From Kitasatospora xanthocidica (GTDB lineage: Bacteria > Actinomycetota > Actinomycetes > Streptomycetales > Streptomycetaceae), in NCBI RefSeq assembly GCF_014656195.1, contig NZ_BNBY01000011.1, positions 144,352-208,351 on the forward strand: DNA of 64,000 bases, written 5' to 3'. The notes below the pieces were generated by a model, which did no database searches, was not told the DNA's origin, and was given only the letters and a program-made list of their open reading frames with translations. Shown piece after piece: positions 49,722 to 58,406 of the stretch. Position 1 is the stretch's first letter, and each line of letters opens with the position of its first letter. The position numbers were made by a program, and so were the translations under genes.

Positions 49722-50981
49722 TTGCCTCTCGCGCTGCTCGCGCTGGCCGTCACCGCGTTCGCCATCGGAACCACCGAATTCGCCGCCATGGGGCTGCTCC
49801 CCCAGGTCGCCGACGGGCTCCACGTCTCCATCCCGCAGGCGGGCTGGCTGATCTCGGCGTACGCGCTGGGAGTCGTGATCGGCGCGCCGCTGCTCACCGC
49901 ACTGGCCGCCGGACGGCCGCGCAAGGCGGTGCTGGTGGCGCTGGCCGGACTGTTCACCGTCGGCAACCTGCTGTGCGCACTGGCCCCGGACTTCTGGACG
50001 CTGGCCGCCGCCCGGCTGATCACCGGGCTGCCGCACGGCGCCTTCTTCGGCGCGGGCGCGGTGGCCGCGGCCGAACTGGCCGCGCCGAATCGGCGGGCCC
50101 GGGCGGTGGCCGTGATGTTCTCCGGGCTGACCGTCTCCAACATCGTCGGCGTCCCCGCCGCCACCCTGCTCGGCCAGCACCTGGGCTGGCGGGCGACCAT
50201 GCTGGTGGTGGTGGTGATCGCGGCCGCCGGGACACTCGCCATCGCCAGGCTGGTGCCCGCCCTGCCCTCCCCCGCCCAGTCCGGGCTGAGGCACGAACTG
50301 CGGGCCTTCCGCAGCGGGCAGCTGTGGCTGGCGCTGGCCACCGTGGTGGTCGGCTGCGGCGGCTTCTTCGCCTGCTACAGCTACATCGCGCCGCTGCTCA
50401 CCGAGGTCTCCGGGTACGCGACCGGCTCGGTGACACTGGTGCTGGCGCTGTTCGGGGTCGGGATGACGATCGGCAACGTGCTCGGCGGTTTCGCCGCCGA
50501 CCGGGCGCTGCGGCCGACCGTCTGCGCGGCCTTCGTGCTGCTCGCCGCCACCCTGGCGCTGTTCGCGGTGACCGCGCACGCCCGGTGGTCGGCCGCCCTG
50601 ACGGTGCTGCTGGTCGGACTGTTCGGCTTCGCGATCGTGCCGCCGGTGCAGACCCTGGTGATGCAGAAGGCGCGCAGCGCGCCGACGCTCGCCTCCGCCA
50701 CGGTGCAGGGCGCCTTCAACCTCGCCAACGCCCAGGGCGCCTACCTCGGCGGGCTGGCCCTGGACGCCGGGCTCGGCTGGACCTCCCCGACGCTGGTGGG
50801 CTCGGGCCTGGCCGCCTCGGGCGCGCTGGTCGCGGTACTCGCCTGGGCACTCGACCGGCGCCGGCCCGCCCCGGCGGCGGTGGAACCGGCTGTGGTGGTA
50901 CCTGCCGAGGCGGAACCGGCTGTGGTGGCACCAGCCGAGGCGGAGACGGCACCGGCGGCGGCCGCGATGACGACCGCCTAG
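49722..50981 (+). CDS. DHA1-family MFS efflux transporter (AraJ/Cmx-like)
   Basis: A 419-residue, 12-helix exporter. FAIGTTEFAAMGLLPQVADGL in helix 1 and LITGLPHGAFFGAGAVAAAELA in helix 4 are hallmarks of the AraJ/YdhP/chloramphenicol-exporter branch; GLTVSNIVGVPAATLLGQHLGWR is motif C. A TTG start is used, with GGAG at eight bases. The C-terminal 40 residues are an Ala/Glu/Val/Pro tail containing a 27-30 bp tandem duplication (EPAVVVPAEA then EPAVVAPAEA). Its 3' end overlaps the convergent carbonic anhydrase gene by four bases. Substrate unknown. Confidence 0.9.
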   Translation: MPLALLALAVTAFAIGTTEFAAMGLLPQVADGLHVSIPQAGWLISAYALGVVIGAPLLTALAAGRPRKAVLVALAGLFTVGNLLCALAPDFWTLAAARLITGLPHGAFFGAGAVAAAELAAPNRRARAVAVMFSGLTVSNIVGVPAATLLGQHLGWRATMLVVVVIAAAGTLAIARLVPALPSPAQSGLRHELRAFRSGQLWLALATVVVGCGGFFACYSYIAPLLTEVSGYATGSVTLVLALFGVGMTIGNVLGGFAADRALRPTVCAAFVLLAATLALFAVTAHARWSAALTVLLVGLFGFAIVPPVQTLVMQKARSAPTLASATVQGAFNLANAQGAYLGGLALDAGLGWTSPTLVGSGLAASGALVAVLAWALDRRRPAPAAVEPAVVVPAEAEPAVVAPAEAETAPAAAAMTTA

Positions 50982-51523
50982 CTCTCCGAGAGGCCGGCGG
51001 ACGGCTGGATCTCCCGGTGGGCGTCGGCCAGCAGCAGGTAGCCCTCGCCGTTGAGCTTGATGCCCGCGCGCTCCTCCTCGCTGAGTTCGCGACGGACCTT
51101 CGCCGGGACGCCCGCGACCAGCGAGCCGGGCGGGACCACCATGCCCTGCGGGACGACCGCGCCGGCCGCGACCAGCGAGCCGGTGCCGATCCGGGCGCCG
51201 TTCAGCACAGTGGCGTTCATCCCCACCAGCACGTCGTCCTCCACCGTGCAGCCGTGCAGCACCGCGTTGTGGCCGACCGAGATCCGCTCGCCGACCACCA
51301 GCGGGAAGCCGGGATCGGCGTGCAGGGTGCAGTTGTCCTGGATGTTGCTGCCCGCGCCGACGGTGATCGACTCGGCGTCGCCGCGCAGCACCGCGCCGTA
51401 CCAGAGGCTGGCGCCGGCGGCGACGGTCACGTCCCCGACCACGACAGCGTTCGGCGCCACGAAGGCACCGGGGTCGACGGCGGGCACCCGGCCCCCGACT
51501 GCGGCGATCAGCGGCTCTGCCAT
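50978..51523 (-). CDS. Gamma-carbonic-anhydrase-family left-handed beta-helix protein
   Basis: A 181-residue hexapeptide-repeat protein. Repeats of the form VAPNAVVVGDVTVAAGASLWYGAVLRGD form the left-handed helix. The three zinc-ligand histidines of the gamma class are placed as expected (CTLHADPGFPLVVGERISVGHNAVLHGC). It therefore could hydrate CO2, although many family members (PaaY, YrdA) act otherwise or are inactive. It is cytoplasmic and a single gene, convergent with the MFS gene. Confidence 0.9.
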   Translation of the reverse strand: MAEPLIAAVGGRVPAVDPGAFVAPNAVVVGDVTVAAGASLWYGAVLRGDAESITVGAGSNIQDNCTLHADPGFPLVVGERISVGHNAVLHGCTVEDDVLVGMNATVLNGARIGTGSLVAAGAVVPQGMVVPPGSLVAGVPAKVRRELSEEERAGIKLNGEGYLLLADAHREIQPSAGLSES

Positions 51524-51675
51524 GTCTCGTCCTCCTGGCGACGGTGGGCCGTGGTGTCGCCGGTCAGCGTAGGGGGTCGGTCACGGGGCCGTGCGGGCGA
51601 GGCCGGGTACGGCTCCGGGTTCCGCAACGACGACAACTGCGACAGCAGCGTGCGGCTACGGTGCGGGCGGAGCGG

Positions 51676-52242
51676 TCAGGCGACCGGGGCGTGCTTGCGC
51701 AGCACCTCGACGAAGGCCCGCAGCCAGGCCGGGTGGTCGGGCCAGGCGCGGGCCGAGACGACCACGCCGTCCACCACCGCCTCGCCCTCGACGAACTCGG
51801 CGCCGGCGGCCTTGATGTCCGGGGCCAGCGCCGGGTAGGCGGAGGTGCGGCGGCCGTCCAGGACACCGGCGGCGGCGGTGATCAGCGGGCCGTGGCAGAT
51901 CTGGGCGACCGGCTTGTCCCCGGCGAAGAAGTGCTGCGCGATCCGCTGCACGTCGGGGTCGTTGCGCAGGTACTCGGGGGCGCGGCCGCCGGGGATGACC
52001 AGGGCCACGTAGTCGGCCGGGTCGACGTCGGCGAGGGCGATGTCGGCGGGCCAGGTGTAGCCGGGCTTCTCGGTGTAGGTGTCGTAGCCCTCGACGAAGT
52101 CGTGCACCACGAACTGCAGCCGCTTCTTGGTCGGGGCCGCGATGTCGACCTGGTAGCCCTCCTCGCGCAGCCGCTGGTACGGGTAGAACACCTCCAGCGA
52201 CTCGGCGGCGTCCCCGGTGACGAGCAGGATCTTCGGTGCCAT
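51676..52242 (-). CDS. DJ-1/PfpI family protein
   Basis: A 188-residue class I glutamine-amidotransferase-like protein of the DJ-1/PfpI superfamily. The nucleophile-elbow Cys is in VAQICHGPLITAAAG, and the acidic residue that tunes it is in the N-terminal VTGDAAESLEVFYPY. IPGGRAPEYLRND is another family signature. Members act as proteases, deglycases or stress proteins; the activity is not determined. ATG 52242 is preferred because GTGGAGG is correctly spaced for it, not for the ATG nine bases upstream. Confidence 0.9.
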   Translation of the reverse strand: MAPKILLVTGDAAESLEVFYPYQRLREEGYQVDIAAPTKKRLQFVVHDFVEGYDTYTEKPGYTWPADIALADVDPADYVALVIPGGRAPEYLRNDPDVQRIAQHFFAGDKPVAQICHGPLITAAAGVLDGRRTSAYPALAPDIKAAGAEFVEGEAVVDGVVVSARAWPDHPAWLRAFVEVLRKHAPVA

Positions 52243-52497
52243 CGTCGGCATCCCTCCACATGATCGAACGTCAGGTCCGGTACGGGCTCCGGGCGGTGGC
52301 GGCCGGCTGGGCCCGGTCCAACCTCCCGTACCCGTCGCACCGTTGGCAACAGGGCGCACCGGGCGCACGGCGGCGCATACGGACCGGTGCGCGCCGGTTG
52401 CGAGGAGTGCGCGCCGGGTGGCCGCCCGGCTGCCGCGCCCGGGGCCGCGCGTCCTAGACTCCTGCTGCCCACGACCGACCTTCTCCCGGAGGAGCCC

Positions 52498-53046
52498 ATG
52501 CCGGACCGCACCACCTACCTCGTCCTCCCCGGCTACCAGAATTCGGGCCCCGAGCACTGGCAGACCCGCTGGGAGACCGCCGAGCCGGAGTCCTTCCGCC
52601 GGGTCGAACAGGCCGACTGGGACCACCCGGACCGGACGGACTGGGTGGCCCGGGTGGACGCGGCGGTGGCGGCGGCCGCCGCCGAGGGCCCGGTGGTGCT
52701 GGTCGCCCACAGCCTGGGCTGCGTCACCGCGGCCCGCTGGGTGGCCACCGCGCCCGCCGACCGGACCGCCGCCGTCCGCGGCGCGCTGCTGGTCGCCCCG
52801 GCCGACGTGGACACCGCGGAGGTGCCCGAGCTGGTGGGCTTCCGGCCGGTGGCGCTGGAGCCGTTCCCGTTCCCGACCGTGGTGGTCTCCTCCACCGACG
52901 ACCCGTGGGTCTCCCCCGCGCGGGCCCGCGCCCTCGCCGCGGCCTGGGGCTCCCGCTACGTCGAGCCGGGCGCGTACGGGCACCTCAACTCCGACTCCGG
53001 GCTGGGCGACTGGCCGGAGGGCCGCACACTGCTCGCCGAGCTGTGA
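52498..53046 (+). CDS. RBBP9/YdeN-type alpha/beta hydrolase
   Basis: A 182-residue serine hydrolase. The start LVLPGYQNSGPEHWQTRWE is the RBBP9/YdeN signature, the nucleophile elbow is VAHSLGC, the catalytic Asp is in SSTDDPWVSPARA and the His in YGHLNSDSGLGDWPEG. The natural substrate is unknown. GGAGGAG precedes the ATG by four bases, and a TAGACT -10-like box lies at 52455-52460. The 255-bp region before it (52243-52497) holds no convincing gene. Confidence 0.9.
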   Translation: MPDRTTYLVLPGYQNSGPEHWQTRWETAEPESFRRVEQADWDHPDRTDWVARVDAAVAAAAAEGPVVLVAHSLGCVTAARWVATAPADRTAAVRGALLVAPADVDTAEVPELVGFRPVALEPFPFPTVVVSSTDDPWVSPARARALAAAWGSRYVEPGAYGHLNSDSGLGDWPEGRTLLAEL

Positions 53047-53065
53047 CACCGTGAACGGGGGGACG

Positions 53066-53677
53066 ATGAACAAGAGGATGGACAGGCGCACGTCCCGGAC
53101 CAGGCGCGTCCTGGTCCGGCTGCTGGCGGCCGGCGGGCTGGCCGCCGTCCTGCTGTACACCGAGGGGCAATGGGAGAGCCGCTCGGGCGGCCGGATGGTG
53201 GTCGCCGACCTGCTCAACCGGCCGGAACTGCTGCTCGGCGGGGCGCTGGCCGCACTGATCGCGGCCGCCTGGCTGTGGGACCTGCGCGCCGCCGCCCTGC
53301 GGCAGGCCACCCGGGCGGTCACGGTCACCGCCGGCGTGGTCTTCCTGCTCGGCGTGCTGGCCGCGCACAAGGTGTCGGCGGCCGAGACCCGCAGCCGGGA
53401 GGCCGCCCCGGCCGGGGCGGAGCGGGCGCTGGTGGTGGTGCACCGCTCGTACGCCACCGGGCCCGCGCCGGGCGAGCACTGGCAGGTGTTCCTGGAGTCC
53501 GGCGAGGGCTGGGAGGCGCGGCGCTGGGCGCTGGCCGACATCGGCGGCGGCCCGGACGACGCCCGGCTGGTGGAGGCGAGCTGGACCGGGCGGGAGCAGA
53601 TCACCGTGGTGACCGACTCCTACCGGCGGGTGTTCAACCTCGACCTGGACAGCGGCGAGCCGGTCGAGGCACGGTAG
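53066..53677 (+). CDS. Hypothetical three-helix membrane protein
   Basis: A 203-residue protein. Hydrophobic helices are at about residues 15-31, 51-70 and 81-99, and a soluble C-terminal domain follows (RALVVVHRSYATGPAPGEHWQVF to VFNLDLDSGEPVEAR), with strand-rich pattern. GGGGGGA lies upstream of the ATG, 19 bases after the hydrolase stop, so it may be co-transcribed with that gene. No family recognised. Confidence 0.72.
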   Translation: MNKRMDRRTSRTRRVLVRLLAAGGLAAVLLYTEGQWESRSGGRMVVADLLNRPELLLGGALAALIAAAWLWDLRAAALRQATRAVTVTAGVVFLLGVLAAHKVSAAETRSREAAPAGAERALVVVHRSYATGPAPGEHWQVFLESGEGWEARRWALADIGGGPDDARLVEASWTGREQITVVTDSYRRVFNLDLDSGEPVEAR

Positions 53678-53700
53678 CCCCGAACCGCGCGGGGGCCGGT

Positions 53701-54036
53701 TCAGCCCAGCCCGAGGGCGTGGGCGGCGAGCGCCAGCAGCGCGGCGTTGCCGGCCGCGCCCAGGGCGGTCGCGGAGAGGAACCGGGCCGTCGAGCCGTCC
53801 GGAAACGGGTTGAGGGTCATCGCGATCAGGAAGCCCGGCATCGTCCAGACCACCGCGATCCACTGCCGCACGGCGGTGCCGGCGCCCCCGCCCCCGCCCC
53901 CGGTGTCGGCAGCGGCAGCGGCACCGGCACCGGCGCGCAGCTCGTACGCGGCGGCGAGGCCGATCGCCAGGGAGCCGGCCAGGTAGCCGGTCGAGGGGCA
54001 GAGGACGGCGGGGACGCCGAGGATGCTGTGCGGCAT
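53701..54036 (-). CDS. Small hypothetical membrane protein
   Basis: A 111-residue protein with four hydrophobic segments (AVLCPSTGYLAGSLAIGLAAAY, WIAVVWTMPGFLIAMTL, SATALGAAGNAALLALAAHAL) and an Ala/Gly-rich loop (AGAAAAADTGGGGGGAG). The layout recalls small DUF-type four-helix proteins, but I cannot name the family. ATG 54036 is assumed; a start at 54072 would lie inside the large hairpin and is less likely. Confidence 0.62.
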   Translation of the reverse strand: MPHSILGVPAVLCPSTGYLAGSLAIGLAAAYELRAGAGAAAAADTGGGGGGAGTAVRQWIAVVWTMPGFLIAMTLNPFPDGSTARFLSATALGAAGNAALLALAAHALGLG

Positions 54037-54060
54037 GGCGCCATCGTCCGCCGGAACGCC

Positions 54061-54098
54061 GCGGCCCCGCATGAGTACGGGTACTCATGCGGGGCCGC
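54061..54098. terminator. 38-bp near-perfect palindrome after the PBP gene
   Basis: Two perfect 18-bp arms (54061-54078, GCGGCCCCGCATGAGTAC, and 54081-54098) separated by GG. It begins 26 bases after the penicillin-binding protein stop on the minus strand. Most likely a terminator, although perfect symmetry and the absence of a real loop would also suit a protein-binding site. Confidence 0.78.
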
Positions 54099-54123
54099 TC
54101 CGGCCGGGTGCGGCCGGGTCCGG

Positions 54124-56415
54124 CTACTGGTCCTCGGGGTCCGCCGGGGTGGACGGCGCGGACCGGCCGGTGGGGTTGCCACCGCGCGGCTTGCCCGGAC
54201 TGCCGGTGCTGGGGGCGCCGGTGCAGGTGGCCGAGCTCGGCGAGCCGCTGGAGGTGGCGCAGCCGGGGTCGCGCTTGGGCGGGTCCGGGATGTAGACGGT
54301 GGTGAACTCCTTGTCCGGCATGCCCCGGACCGCGTCGCTCATCGCCTTCTGCCAGATCGGCCCCGGGCCGGTCGCGCCGAACACCTCGGCCTGGTACTTG
54401 CCGCCGATCCGGATGTTGCGCATCGGCACCTTGGTGCCCGGGCTGCCCAGCCAGACCGAGCCGGCCAGGTTGCCGGTGTAGCCGGTGAACCAGGCGGACT
54501 TCTTCTCGTCCGTGGTGCCGGTCTTGCCCGCGATCTGGCGGCCGTCGTCCAGGCCGAGGTCCCGCGCGGTGCCGCCCTTCTCGGTGACCCCCAGCAGCAC
54601 GCTGTTGATCACGTCCGCGGTGTCCTCGGACATCACCTGGCCGCACCGGGCCGGCGGCACCGGCACGTCCTTGCCGTCCACGGTGGTGATCCGGTTGATC
54701 GCCATCGGCGCGCAGTAGCTGCCCCGGGCGGCGAAGGTCGCGTACACGTTGGCCATGGTCAGCGGGGAGACCTCCTGGGTGCCGAGGCCGAGCGCGGGCA
54801 CCTCCTGGAGCGGCGAGCCGTCGGCCTTGCCGGCCACGCCCAGCTTGTTGGCCATCTGCTTGACCGCGCAGAGGCCGATCTCCTGCTCCATCTGCACGAA
54901 GTAGGTGTTGACCGAGAGCGCCATGGCCTGCTTGAGCTCGTACGGGCCCTTCTCGGACTCGGACTCGTTGGGGATCGTCCCCTCCTTCTTGCCCTTGCTG
55001 AGGTTCTTCCAGGTGCCGTCGCAGGTCTTCATGGTCGGCCAGTCCATGCGGTTCGGGGAGTCGTACCGCTGGGTGGACGAGAGGCCGGCCTCCAGGGCGG
55101 CGGCGGCCACGATCGGCTTGAAGTTGGAGCCGGGCTGGAAGCCGATGCCGCCGCCCATCGCCGCGTCCACGTTGTAGTTGACGACGGTCTCGTTCTTCTC
55201 CTTCTCCAGGCCGTACGGGCGGGTCTGCGCCATCGACAGGATCTTGCCGCTGCCGGGCTCGACCATCGTCATCGCGGCCGAGACCGGGTCGGTGACGAAC
55301 ACCTTGGTGGAGACGGCGTTCTGGGCGGCGGCCTGCTTGTCCGGGTCCAGCGTGGTGTAGATGTTCAGGCCGCCGGTGTCCCACAGCTTCTTGCGCTCGG
55401 CCGAGCTCTTGCCGAACACCGGGTCCTGCTTGACCACGTGGCGCACGTAGTCGCAGAAGAAGCCCATGCCCGCCTTGGCGGTGATGCAGCCGTTCTGCGG
55501 GTCCTTGTAGGTGAGGCCCAGCGGGGCGGCCTTCGCCTCCCTGGCCTGGTCCGCGGTGACGTGCTTGTTCTCCACCATCTTGTCGATGACGGTGTCGCGG
55601 CGCTTCTGGGCGGCCACCGGGTGCAGCTTCGGGTCGTACTGGGACGGGTTCTGCACCAGCCCGGCGAGCATCGCCGCCTCGGGCAGGCTCAGGTCCTTGG
55701 CGTCCTTGCTGAAGTAGCGCTGGGCGGCGGCCTGGATGCCGTACGCCTGGTGGCCGTAGAAGGTGATGTTGAGGTAGTTGGTGAGGATCTGCTCCTTGGT
55801 CAGGTCCTCCTCCAGCTTGATGGCGTACCGGAGCTCCTGGATCTTGCGGCCGAGGGTCTTGCGCTGCGCCTCGCGCACCGCCTCCGGGTCGTCGCCGGCC
55901 TTCTCCACGTTGACGTTCTTCACGTACTGCTGGGTCAGGGTGGAGGCGCCCTGGACGGTGGCGCCGCTCTCGGCGTTCTTGGTGACGGCCCGCAGGACGC
56001 CCTTGAGGTCCACCGCGCCGTGCTCGTAGAAGCGGGCGTCCTCGATGTCCACCTGCGCCTGGCGCATCAGCGGGGACATCTGGTCGGCGGTCAGGACGGT
56101 GCGGTCGCGCTCGTACACCTTGGCTATCAGGCCGCCGTTGGCGTCGAAGATCTGGGTGGCCTGGGTGAGCGGCGGGGTCTTGAAGTCGTCGGGGATGCTC
56201 TCGAAGCCCTCGGCGCCGCTCTTCGCCCCGAGTCCCACCGCGCCGGCCGCCGGGAGGATCAGGCCCGCCAGCAGGACACCGCCGAGGACGCTGGCGCCGA
56301 GGAACGTGGCCGCGTGGCGCAGGATTCCGAGCGGGGTCTGCCGGCGCCTCGGGCGCGGCACCCAGGTGTCGCCCGGGTCCTGGTGGGGTATCCGACGTGG
56401 GGTCTTCGGTGACAT
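54124..56415 (-). CDS. Class A penicillin-binding protein (bifunctional peptidoglycan synthase)
   Basis: A 763-residue envelope enzyme polymerising and cross-linking peptidoglycan. One membrane anchor at about residues 36-62, then the GT51 glycosyltransferase (about 90-270) with E125 in DIEDARFYEHGAVD and QGASTLTQQYVKN. The transpeptidase domain (about 375-690) has SxxK at S430-K433 (GSNFKP), SxN at S501-N503 and KTG at 631-633. The C-terminus is a short Ser/Pro/Gly tail with three Cys, rather than a PASTA domain. The cytoplasmic N-terminus is basic (RPRRR). A single gene with terminator downstream. Confidence 0.94.
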   Translation of the reverse strand: MSPKTPRRIPHQDPGDTWVPRPRRRQTPLGILRHAATFLGASVLGGVLLAGLILPAAGAVGLGAKSGAEGFESIPDDFKTPPLTQATQIFDANGGLIAKVYERDRTVLTADQMSPLMRQAQVDIEDARFYEHGAVDLKGVLRAVTKNAESGATVQGASTLTQQYVKNVNVEKAGDDPEAVREAQRKTLGRKIQELRYAIKLEEDLTKEQILTNYLNITFYGHQAYGIQAAAQRYFSKDAKDLSLPEAAMLAGLVQNPSQYDPKLHPVAAQKRRDTVIDKMVENKHVTADQAREAKAAPLGLTYKDPQNGCITAKAGMGFFCDYVRHVVKQDPVFGKSSAERKKLWDTGGLNIYTTLDPDKQAAAQNAVSTKVFVTDPVSAAMTMVEPGSGKILSMAQTRPYGLEKEKNETVVNYNVDAAMGGGIGFQPGSNFKPIVAAAALEAGLSSTQRYDSPNRMDWPTMKTCDGTWKNLSKGKKEGTIPNESESEKGPYELKQAMALSVNTYFVQMEQEIGLCAVKQMANKLGVAGKADGSPLQEVPALGLGTQEVSPLTMANVYATFAARGSYCAPMAINRITTVDGKDVPVPPARCGQVMSEDTADVINSVLLGVTEKGGTARDLGLDDGRQIAGKTGTTDEKKSAWFTGYTGNLAGSVWLGSPGTKVPMRNIRIGGKYQAEVFGATGPGPIWQKAMSDAVRGMPDKEFTTVYIPDPPKRDPGCATSSGSPSSATCTGAPSTGSPGKPRGGNPTGRSAPSTPADPEDQ

Positions 56416-56628
56416 AGCTCGAACATTAAGGCCGTGAACACACCTCGCGGGCAGGGTGTCGGCGAAGGATTGTCACAAAATCGCGACAGATTCGACTCAT
56501 ACACGAGGGTCGAACGGACGTGCACGGAGGGGCAAGGGCCGTTCGTCCACGGCCGGTTGAGCCCGCGTGCCGTCCGCTCCCCCGGCTCACGCTCAGCAAC
56601 TCCCCAGCGGGCTCCCAGCTTTCCGGCG

Positions 56629-56657
56629 GCCGGGCCCGACCCCCGTCCGGGCCCGGC
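56629..56657 (-). terminator. Terminator hairpin after the TAP-like hydrolase gene
   Basis: GCCGGGCCCG and CGGGCCCGGC form a perfect 10-bp stem with a 9-base loop, starting seven bases past the minus-strand stop. The remaining 56416-56628 is the promoter region of the PBP gene. Confidence 0.8.
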
Positions 56658-56663
56658 CCGCGC

Positions 56664-58235
56664 TCACCGCGCCGGGCAGAACACGTCCCCGGCCGGGCGC
56701 CGCCCGGTCACCAGGTAGTCCGTCACCACCGCGTCGCCGCAGGCGTTCCCGTTGGCGACGTACACGTCGTGGCCGCCCGAGTCCACCGTGACCATCCGGG
56801 CCCGCTCCCCCAGCGCGGCACGCAGCTTGAGCGCGCCGCGGTACGGGGTGGCGACGTCCCGCAGGTTCTGCGCCAGCAGGACGTTCGCCGGGCCGCGGTC
56901 GGTCACCTCCACCGGCGGCTCGGCGGGCGCGAACGGCCAGAAGGCGCAGGGCCCCACGTTCACCGGCATGCCGGCGGTCAGCGGACGGGCGGCGCGCTCG
57001 GCGGCGACGTCCTTGGCGTACGCGGCCGGGTCGGTGGGCCACGCGACGTCGTTGCACAGGGTGCCGACCGAGACCGCGACGGAGTTCTGCACGGCCTGCA
57101 CGGCCTGGTCGGGCAGCGTCACCGGAGCGGGCAGCGGGCGGCGGCCGAGGCCGGCCAGCATCAGCCGGGCCAGGTCGGGGAACTTGGCGTCCGCGTACAG
57201 GCTCTGCAGCATGGCCTCGCGCAGCACGTTCCCGTTCAGCTCCGCCGGGTCGGAGCCGGGCCAGGGCAGCGGCGCCCGGTCCAGGCGGGCGGCGAGGTCC
57301 AGGAAGAGCGGGCGGACCTCCTCGGGGGTGTCCGCGACCCGGTCCGGATTGCCGGGCGACGCGGCCCACTTGGCGAAGTCCGGGAAGCGGTCCTCCACAC
57401 CCGGCCCGTAGGCGGCGAGCCACCCGCGCTCCACCCGGGTCGGGTCCGGGTCGTCGTTGCTGTCCAGCACGATCCGGTCGGTCCGCTGCGGGAACATGGT
57501 GGCGTAGACGGCGCCCGCGTAGGTGCCGTACGAGGTGCCCCAGGCGGACAGCCGGCGCTCGCCGAGGGCCCGGCGGATCGAGTCGATGTCGCGCGCCTCG
57601 TTCGCGGTGGAGATGCTGCGCAGCACCGGGCCGCCGTTGCGGGCACAGGTCTCGGCGGCGCGGCGCGCGTAGGCGACGTTCCCGTCGATCGAGCCGTCGG
57701 CGGCGGGCCAGCCGTGCAGTTTGACCATCGACAGGTCGGAGCGGTCCAGGCCGCAGCTGACCGGGGTGGAGCGGCCGACGCCGCGCGGGTCGAACCCGAC
57801 CAGGTCGAAGCGGTCCAGGACGGACTGCGGGAGGCGCTTGGCCGCCTTGGCCGGCACGTTCAGGCCCGAGCCGCCCGGCCCGCCCGGGATGGTCAGCAGG
57901 ACGCCGTGGCGCTGGTCCGGCCGGGCGGCGCGGATCCGGGAGACCGTGAGGGTGATCTGCTCGCCGTGCGGATCGCGGTAGTCCAGCGGGACGGTGACGG
58001 TGGCGCACTGCTGACGCGGGTCGGCCTGGCCCTCGCAGGCGGACCAGGTGAGGCGGTCCTGGCCGGCCCGCCCGGGGTCGGCGGCGGCGGGCAGGGCGGT
58101 CAGCCCGGTGACGGCGAGGGCGGCGGCGGCGGCGGCGGTGAGCGCGTTCCTCGACGTGTTCCTCAGCGTGTTGTTCGGGGTGTTCTTCGAGGTGTTCTTC
58201 GGGGTGCTCGTCGTGTGCTTCGTGTTCTTCGGCAT
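56664..58235 (-). CDS. Secreted alpha/beta hydrolase with TAP-like C-terminal domain
   Basis: An exported tripeptidyl-aminopeptidase-like (SlpD/SlpE type) hydrolase of 523 residues. The signal region is unusual: about 30 residues of Asn/Thr/Lys repeats (KNTSKNTPNNTLRNTSRN, from 12-bp DNA repeats) precede the hydrophobic core LTAAAAAALAVTGLTALPAAA. The hydrolase domain has GGPGGSG oxyanion loop, FDPRGVGRS, the nucleophile S235 in AWGTSYGTYAG, and the final His in VDSGGHDVYV. The TAP-like C-terminal domain (about 410-520) carries paired Cys. It probably releases peptides from extracellular proteins. Confidence 0.9.
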   Translation of the reverse strand: MPKNTKHTTSTPKNTSKNTPNNTLRNTSRNALTAAAAAALAVTGLTALPAAADPGRAGQDRLTWSACEGQADPRQQCATVTVPLDYRDPHGEQITLTVSRIRAARPDQRHGVLLTIPGGPGGSGLNVPAKAAKRLPQSVLDRFDLVGFDPRGVGRSTPVSCGLDRSDLSMVKLHGWPAADGSIDGNVAYARRAAETCARNGGPVLRSISTANEARDIDSIRRALGERRLSAWGTSYGTYAGAVYATMFPQRTDRIVLDSNDDPDPTRVERGWLAAYGPGVEDRFPDFAKWAASPGNPDRVADTPEEVRPLFLDLAARLDRAPLPWPGSDPAELNGNVLREAMLQSLYADAKFPDLARLMLAGLGRRPLPAPVTLPDQAVQAVQNSVAVSVGTLCNDVAWPTDPAAYAKDVAAERAARPLTAGMPVNVGPCAFWPFAPAEPPVEVTDRGPANVLLAQNLRDVATPYRGALKLRAALGERARMVTVDSGGHDVYVANGNACGDAVVTDYLVTGRRPAGDVFCPAR

Positions 58236-58320
58236 GCCCAAGAGTCTGCTGGGACCGGGCAGTTCGGCCCATCCGGACAGCGGGCCGGTCGGGGGTGGGG
58301 GAAACCCCCGCCCGCCGGGC

Positions 58321-58346
58321 GGAGGCCGCGTCCGGGTGCGGCCTCC
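58321..58346 (-). terminator. Terminator hairpin after the thioesterase gene
   Basis: GGAGGCCGC and GCGGCCTCC pair perfectly (9 bp) around an 8-base loop, downstream of the minus-strand thioesterase stop at 58407. Confidence 0.65.
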
Positions 58347-58406
58347 ACCCGGGGGATGGCGGGTAGGTTGTCCGACGGTGCGCCAGGGGGGCTGTCGGGG
58401 GCCGGG

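Noticed and set aside
52236..52457. Possible small gene upstream of the RBBP9-type hydrolase
   Set aside because: The first 30 residues look acceptable, but the rest is Arg/Gly-rich shadow sequence and there is no ribosome site.
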